In this document: piece after piece, positions 59,968 through 64,000 of the stretch
Layout: each line of letters opens with the position of its first letter
Position numbering within the stretch: the stretch's first letter is position 1
DNA from: Brienomyrus brachyistius
Lineage: Eukaryota > Chordata > Actinopteri > Osteoglossiformes > Mormyridae
Direction: 5' to 3'
Assembly: GCF_023856365.1 (NCBI RefSeq)
Contig: NC_064538.1
Coordinates: 9,039,435 to 9,103,434 of the forward strand
DNA length: 64,000 bases
Notes under the pieces: generated by a model
The model's input: the letters and a program-made list of their open reading frames with translations, nothing else
Database searches by the model: none
What the model was told of the DNA's origin: nothing
Position numbers and translations under genes: made by a program

Positions 59968-60156
59968 CAGCGGTGGGCAATCTTATGCTCAAAGGGCCGG
60001 TGTGTATGCTGGTTTTTGGGATAACCTTTAGGTCAGCTGTTCCAACCCAGGGGTGAGGAATCTTCAGTCAGTCTTCTAATTAATAATCTAATTAGGGAGT
60101 CACAGCAAAGACCTGCATACAGACCGGCCCTTTCTGGAAAAGATTGCCCACGCCTG
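59968..60156. mobile_element. hAT-like MITE, 189 bp, long inverted repeats
   Basis: CAGCGGTGGGCAATCTTATG at the left pairs with the right end GATTGCCCACGCCTG, and arms extend over about 50 bp (GGGCCGGTGTGTATGC against GCATACAGACCGGCCC). Flanking octamers CACTACAG and TAGTACAG agree at 6 of 8. Confidence 0.88.
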
Positions 60157-60384
60157 TAGTACAGGATACGTGGATATGGAGGATGGGTAAATTGATAAGC
60201 AATAGAATAGACCATGAAACAGCTGCTGCTGCGCAAGATGAACGATATTTGAAAAACAATAATTGCGATACATTGTTAAAGCATGTCCACTGCAAATCTT
60301 ATACATGGTAAATAAACTACAACAATTGATATGTGGGGTCTACAGCTGGAAAAGCATCCCTCATTAGACACGTGTAGAGGAGAC

Positions 60385-60515
60385 AGTAGGGTGAGCCGGT
60401 CCTTGGTGTAATTGGGGTTATGGGCCTTGCTCAAGTGCTAGTGGTGAGGTCCCTGTGACGACCCAGGGATTAGAACTGACAACCTTCCCAACTCACAGAG
60501 CTGCTCCCCCAACAA
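60385..60515 (-). mobile_element. SINE relic
   Basis: GTTATGGGCCTTGCTCAAGT, CCAGGGATTAGAACTGACAA and CCTTCCCAACTCACAGAGCT follow the reverse B-box-to-head order of a tRNA SINE distinct from the ATGGATGG-tailed group. Confidence 0.5.
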
Positions 60516-60568
60516 ATCATTTTTTTTTTTATTTCACACTTTTTTGGTCAGTGCATAATTCCATATAT

Positions 60569-60820
60569 GTGCCCTCCACGATAATTGGCACCCCTTGTAA
60601 ATATTTGCAAAAAGGTTTAGAAGAATCAAGCGTTTCGTGAAGTAGCTTCATGTCCCACTGAAAAAAATTTGAATAAAAAATTGATTACATTTATTTCAGT
60701 ATAAGGTTTGATTTTGTAAAATTTTTCAGTGTGACAGGAAGCTACTTCATCAAAAGGTGGATTTTTTTCTAACCCTTTTTACAAAACTTTTCAAGGGGTG
60801 CTAGTAATAGTGGACGGCAC
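60569..60820. mobile_element. Tc1/mariner-like palindromic MITE
   Basis: Arms of about 95 bp: GTGCCCTCCACGATAATTGG from the left pairs with the right end ATAGTGGACGGCAC. The inner blocks GTGAAGTAGCTTCATGTC and GGAAGCTACTTCATC also pair. GTGCC/GGCAC termini and the GGCACCCCTTG sub-terminal box resemble fish mariner MITEs. Confidence 0.85.
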
Positions 60821-60884
60821 TGTAGTTTTGATGTCTTTATAATTATTCTATAATGTAGACAATAGTACAAATATATCTTTCTTT

Positions 60885-60920
60885 GGGTAGGTGTGTTCAA
60901 ATTTTTGACTGATACTGTGT

Positions 60921-60971
<51 letters not shown>
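60885..60971. repeat. Tc1 terminal remnant plus (GT)n microsatellite
   Basis: TAGGTGTGTTCAAATTTTTG followed by ACTGATACTGTGT is the reverse complement of a CAGTATCAGTCAAA...ACACACC Tc1 terminus, like that at 22588. The (GT)n run at 60918-60970 follows directly. Confidence 0.75.
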
Positions 60972-60973
<2 letters not shown>

Positions 60974-61115
60974 ATAGCCCTTGAAAATTATCATCTTTTG
61001 TTTATAATGAAGTGCAGTTCATCAACCAAATTACCTTGGTGATTTGACATATTTGGTAAATAACTGAATTTGTCCTTTTCATGTTTTTACCTTATTTTCT
61101 CATCTTTCCTGTCAG

Positions 61116-61471
61116 GTACACTAAGATGAAGACTGCCACTAACATTTACATCTTCAATCTGGCACTGGCAGACTTTCTTGTTTTGGCCACACTGCCGTTC
61201 CAGGGAACAGATGTCTTCCTTGGATTCTGGCCGTTTGGGAACATCCTGTGCAAGATGGTCATCTCCATTGACTACTACAACATGTTTACCAGCACATTCA
61301 CCCTCACCATGATGAGTGTGGACCGATACATAGCTGTGTGTCATCCAGTCAAGGCACTGGACATGCGTACGCCACACAAGGCCAAAGTCATCAACATCTG
61401 TATCTGGATCCTGGCTTCTGCCATTGGGGTGCCTGCCATGGTAGTTGGGGATGTGGAGGTAGAAGTTACTG
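61116..61471 (+). CDS. oprl1: Nociceptin/orphanin FQ opioid receptor, second coding exon (TM2-TM4)
   Basis: Acceptor TTTCCTGTCAG and donor G|GTATGT bound a 356-nt exon: one base completing Arg70, 118 codons, and one base carried to the next exon. It encodes [19 protein letters not shown] (TM2 with Asp89, the sodium-site 2.50), LPFQGTD and LGFWPFGN, Cys115 (3.25, disulfide to ECL2), Asp122 (3.32, ligand amine contact) in IDYYNMF, DRY at 139-141 and Trp167 (4.50). Mu, delta and kappa receptors have LPFQS and TWPFG at the diagnostic position, whereas QGTD plus LGFWPFGN is typical of the nociceptin receptor. All key residues are intact and there are no stops. The final exon (ECL2, TM5-TM7, tail) lies beyond 64000, so the gene is partial only because the window ends. 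Confidence 0.95.
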
Positions 61472-63000
61472 GTATGTGATCTTTACTGGTTCTACTGAAC
61501 AGTTTACTGGAGCTTACTAAAAATCCAATGTTATCTATATAGAATGCAGTAATGGGTCTCAACAGACCTTAGATGACTTCAGAAATACATGTTATATGTG
61601 AATATCAGTATGGAAATAATTATAAAAGGTATGAGTGGGGTTGGATGTAAAACAACTCTGACACCGAGTTGTGGTTGTCTTGTCTTATTCCTGAGAGGAG
61701 CAAGAAAAGTCATACAGTATGTATGAACCCAAACACCATCCAAGGATCTGTAAGCTTTTTGTGGCCGATGGTATTTATATGTATGTCTTATATCTATGAC
61801 ACAAGTTGAGTAGCAATGGCTTGCAGAAGATACTCTTGATGACTCATTCCATCATATCCAATTGACATTTTTGGAAACAGCATTAGAACATTTGGGGGGA
61901 AATGCTCCTAGTGCCTGGCACTAATATTTTAACCCAGCTGTCAACCTTGGTGGTGGGTAAGTGAAAGTTAGGGCTATTTTTTCCTGCTTATGGACATAGA
62001 GAAGACCTGACATCAGAGGCAGTCATGGATTCACAGTGGTATCTTAGGCCCCTATGTTCGTGGGTCGAAGTTGAAGAATGTTTGCTAAAGAATGACACTT
62101 AAGTGTAAGAGATGTTTTTTTTTTTTGCATTAGCAGAGTGAAAAACCAGTCCTTAGCTCAACAGAAATCATTTGGGTGGCCTTAAAGTGGGCTGTTCATA
62201 CCAGACCTGTAATCAAGAACTGAGGAGAAATCTTTTTATAGAAGGTGTAACAGATTGATTAGTAATGAAAAGGAAAAATTTGGTAGTAGCTGGACATATT
62301 CCATATCTACCACAGCTTATTGAATTAATACGATAATGCATTCCCTTGACCCCGTGACCCTGATGAGGATGAGCAATTAGAAGATGCAGGGATGAATGGA
62401 TGGACAATTGTATGGAAAGACTTAACCTCTGGGTTTTTCTTACATAAGCAATACTTGTTCAATAAATATTGAAAATAACATTCAGGGTTTCACTGTGACC
62501 CAGTATTAGAGTAGCATGGAATATGGATGGATGCAAGGTCCAACTAAGGCTTATATTAGATATATGAAAGATGAATATATTTTCAAAAAGCATGTGATAT
62601 TCGCAGGGTCCCATCATGTTACAGATTAATGTTCACCTGGAGTTTGACATGGAAAGTGAGATAGTAAGATGCAATACATTAACATTCCATATGGAGCACC
62701 AGTATCATAAGCTGCACATATACTGTACACACTAACCTGACTCTAAGTCTACTTAGAGTAATAAGTTCTTAAATGTATAAATAAATATATAAATAACAGC
62801 AACCTGAGGGGAAATTATGTAAATAAATATTTAATGTTTAATATATGAAGATCTGCGGTCCTAGCATGGTCATGTAGATATTACGTTCTAAGGTAATTGT
62901 GATCTTGGACTGGCTTCTCATCCAGGGCATACCACTACCTTGTGCATTGTATGTGATTGCATTGTGGTAACTGCATTCCATTCCTGAAGCATAGTTCTTA
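61472..63000 (+). other. oprl1: oprl1 intron after the second coding exon
   Basis: Starts GTATGT. Only a SINE tail relic is recognisable (GACCCCGTGACCCTGATGAG, GAGCAATTAGAAGATGCAGG and ATGAATGGATGG at 62349-62405). Confidence 0.6.
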
Positions 63001-63004
63001 TATA

Positions 63005-63245
63005 AACTATATGGCCAAAACAATGCGGACACCAGCTTGTCCAATACCTCATTCTGAAACCAAGGGAATTCATATGAAGTTGCTCCACCCTTTGTTGTAG
63101 CCTTTACATTTTTGGGGAACCTTTCCATTAGATGTTGGGATTTGCTGCCATAGAGGTTGGACATTGATATTAGCCTATTAGGTTCCATTCTGGGAGTTTC
63201 TGTTGCTGCCACTTTGCAGCTGAACTCCCAGGCATTTCCACTCCA
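63005..63245 (+). mobile_element. Tc1-like transposon fragment
   Basis: AACTATATGGCCAAAACAAT with GCGGACACC, then GGAATTCATATGAAGTTGCT, CACCCTTTGTTGTAGCC and GGAACCTTTCCATTAGATG match the order of a widespread fish Tc1 family start (TATATGGxCAAAAGTATTGG, GxAGTTGxxCCxCCCTTTG). The minus frame 62838-63212 over it is not a gene. Confidence 0.7.
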
Positions 63246-63462
63246 CGCTCATTTTAGTTGCGGATGACCAGAACAGCGCAGCAGGGCAGAAATGTGGCAA
63301 ACTGACTTGCTGGGAAAATGGCCTCTTATGATGGTGCCAAGTTGAATTGTCTCACCCATTCTGCTGCTAATGTTCATTACTGTGCCAGAGATTGCATACT
63401 TGTGTTCTTAGTTAAGTTATAATTATATATCTGTGCCACGAATCATGTCATATAATGTATTT

Positions 63463-63827
63463 GGTAACACTTTACATTAAGTGCACCTTCATAATACATT
63501 CATAGAACATTCAGTGCACCTTCATAATACATTCATAATGCATTCATAGAACATTCATAAGCAGCATGCAAGTACACCTTAACATCCTACCATCCCTTAA
63601 CAGCTTTAATATACATTAATAACAAACATCACATGATTATACAATTATGATGTTTGTTATTAATGTATATTACAGCTGATAAGGGATGTTAGGATGTCAA
63701 GGTATTAATGCATGATGTTTATGAATGTTTTATAAATGCTTAATGAATACATTATGAAGGTATACTGAATGTTTTATGAATGCAATATAAAAGCATTTTG
63801 AAGGTGCCGTTAATGTGAAACGTTACC
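63463..63827. mobile_element. Large palindromic MITE (365 bp)
   Basis: Ends GGTAACACTTTACATTAAG and TTAATGTGAAACGTTACC pair. The centre has a perfect 24-bp inverted repeat (63608-63631 with 63648-63671) around a 16-bp loop. Arms contain direct repeats of CACCTTCATAATACATTCAT. Only non-coding sequence. Confidence 0.9.
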
Positions 63828-64000
63828 GTGTATGTCAATCCTACTTATTTGTCAGGGGCCAGATAAAATTAATTGACATTTTTCTAGGTTTCATTTAATG
63901 AATATATTGCTTATTCATCCATAATACCCCGAGGTAACTTGAACTGAAAATTGGCTTAATGACATACAAAAAGGAAACATAACCTTTATTTGTTAAGTAA
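63828..64000. other. oprl1: Intron sequence to window edge
   Basis: Nothing recognised; the remaining oprl1 exon is expected further right. Confidence 0.5.

Larger units (their letters stand above)
47326..61115 (+). other. oprl1: oprl1 intron between the two coding exons (13.8 kb)
   Basis: GT (47326) to AG (61115), phase 2 of the Arg codon. It carries most of the right-hand mobile elements, including a nested LTR retrotransposon on the sense strand. The stretches 47330-48140 and 48260-48950 show no recognisable feature. Confidence 0.9.

Overview
The window looks like teleost fish nuclear DNA. It is AT-rich and intron-rich, full of CA/TG and ATCC/GGAT microsatellites, and dense with teleost-type repeats: tRNA-derived SINEs ending in ATGGATGGATGG, Tc1/mariner relics, hAT-like MITEs, L2/Rex-like and L1-like LINE fragments, and Ty3/gypsy LTR elements. 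No bacterial-style operon, CRISPR array, tRNA or rRNA gene was found. The species cannot be named from the sequence.

Only one protein-coding gene can be named: the 5' half of a nociceptin/orphanin FQ opioid receptor (oprl1), + strand. It has a likely non-coding first exon with promoter near 46.26-46.77 kb. A coding exon at 47100-47325 holds the glycosylated N-terminus and TM1. A 13.8-kb intron follows, then a second coding exon at 61116-61471 (TM2 to TM4, with the DRY motif). The rest of the receptor lies beyond the right edge. A second, unidentified candidate coding exon lies on the - strand at 17729-17880.

Layout. 0-10 kb: SINE with intact target-site duplication, gypsy gag/pol relic (2.2-3.2 kb), LINE fragments (4.7-5.9 and 6.9-7.7 kb), Tc1 piece. 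10-22 kb: non-coding DNA with a second intact SINE, a local 113-bp duplication (13.1 and 14.95 kb), a palindromic MITE, the candidate exon, a Tc1 transposase relic (18.5-19.0 kb) and a 14-bp minisatellite with three-unit order. 22-35 kb: a second Tc1 relic, an L2-like LINE (23.2-24.7 kb), long repeat-poor stretches, a TA-flanked 403-bp TIR element, hAT MITEs and a 47-bp minisatellite. 35-46 kb: LTR-like repeats, a gypsy integrase relic split by a hAT MITE with perfect 8-bp duplications, and a second 47-bp minisatellite. 46-64 kb: oprl1 exons, with a nested LTR retrotransposon (55.1-59.6 kb) in the intron that itself contains a solo LTR and two SINEs.

The most interesting structure is not a gene system. 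Two independent minisatellites, 8.7 kb apart, both have a 47-bp period, and the SINE family seen here carries two GGGCAC boxes exactly 47 bp apart. This suggests SINE-seeded minisatellite birth. I saw no convincing undescribed multi-gene system.
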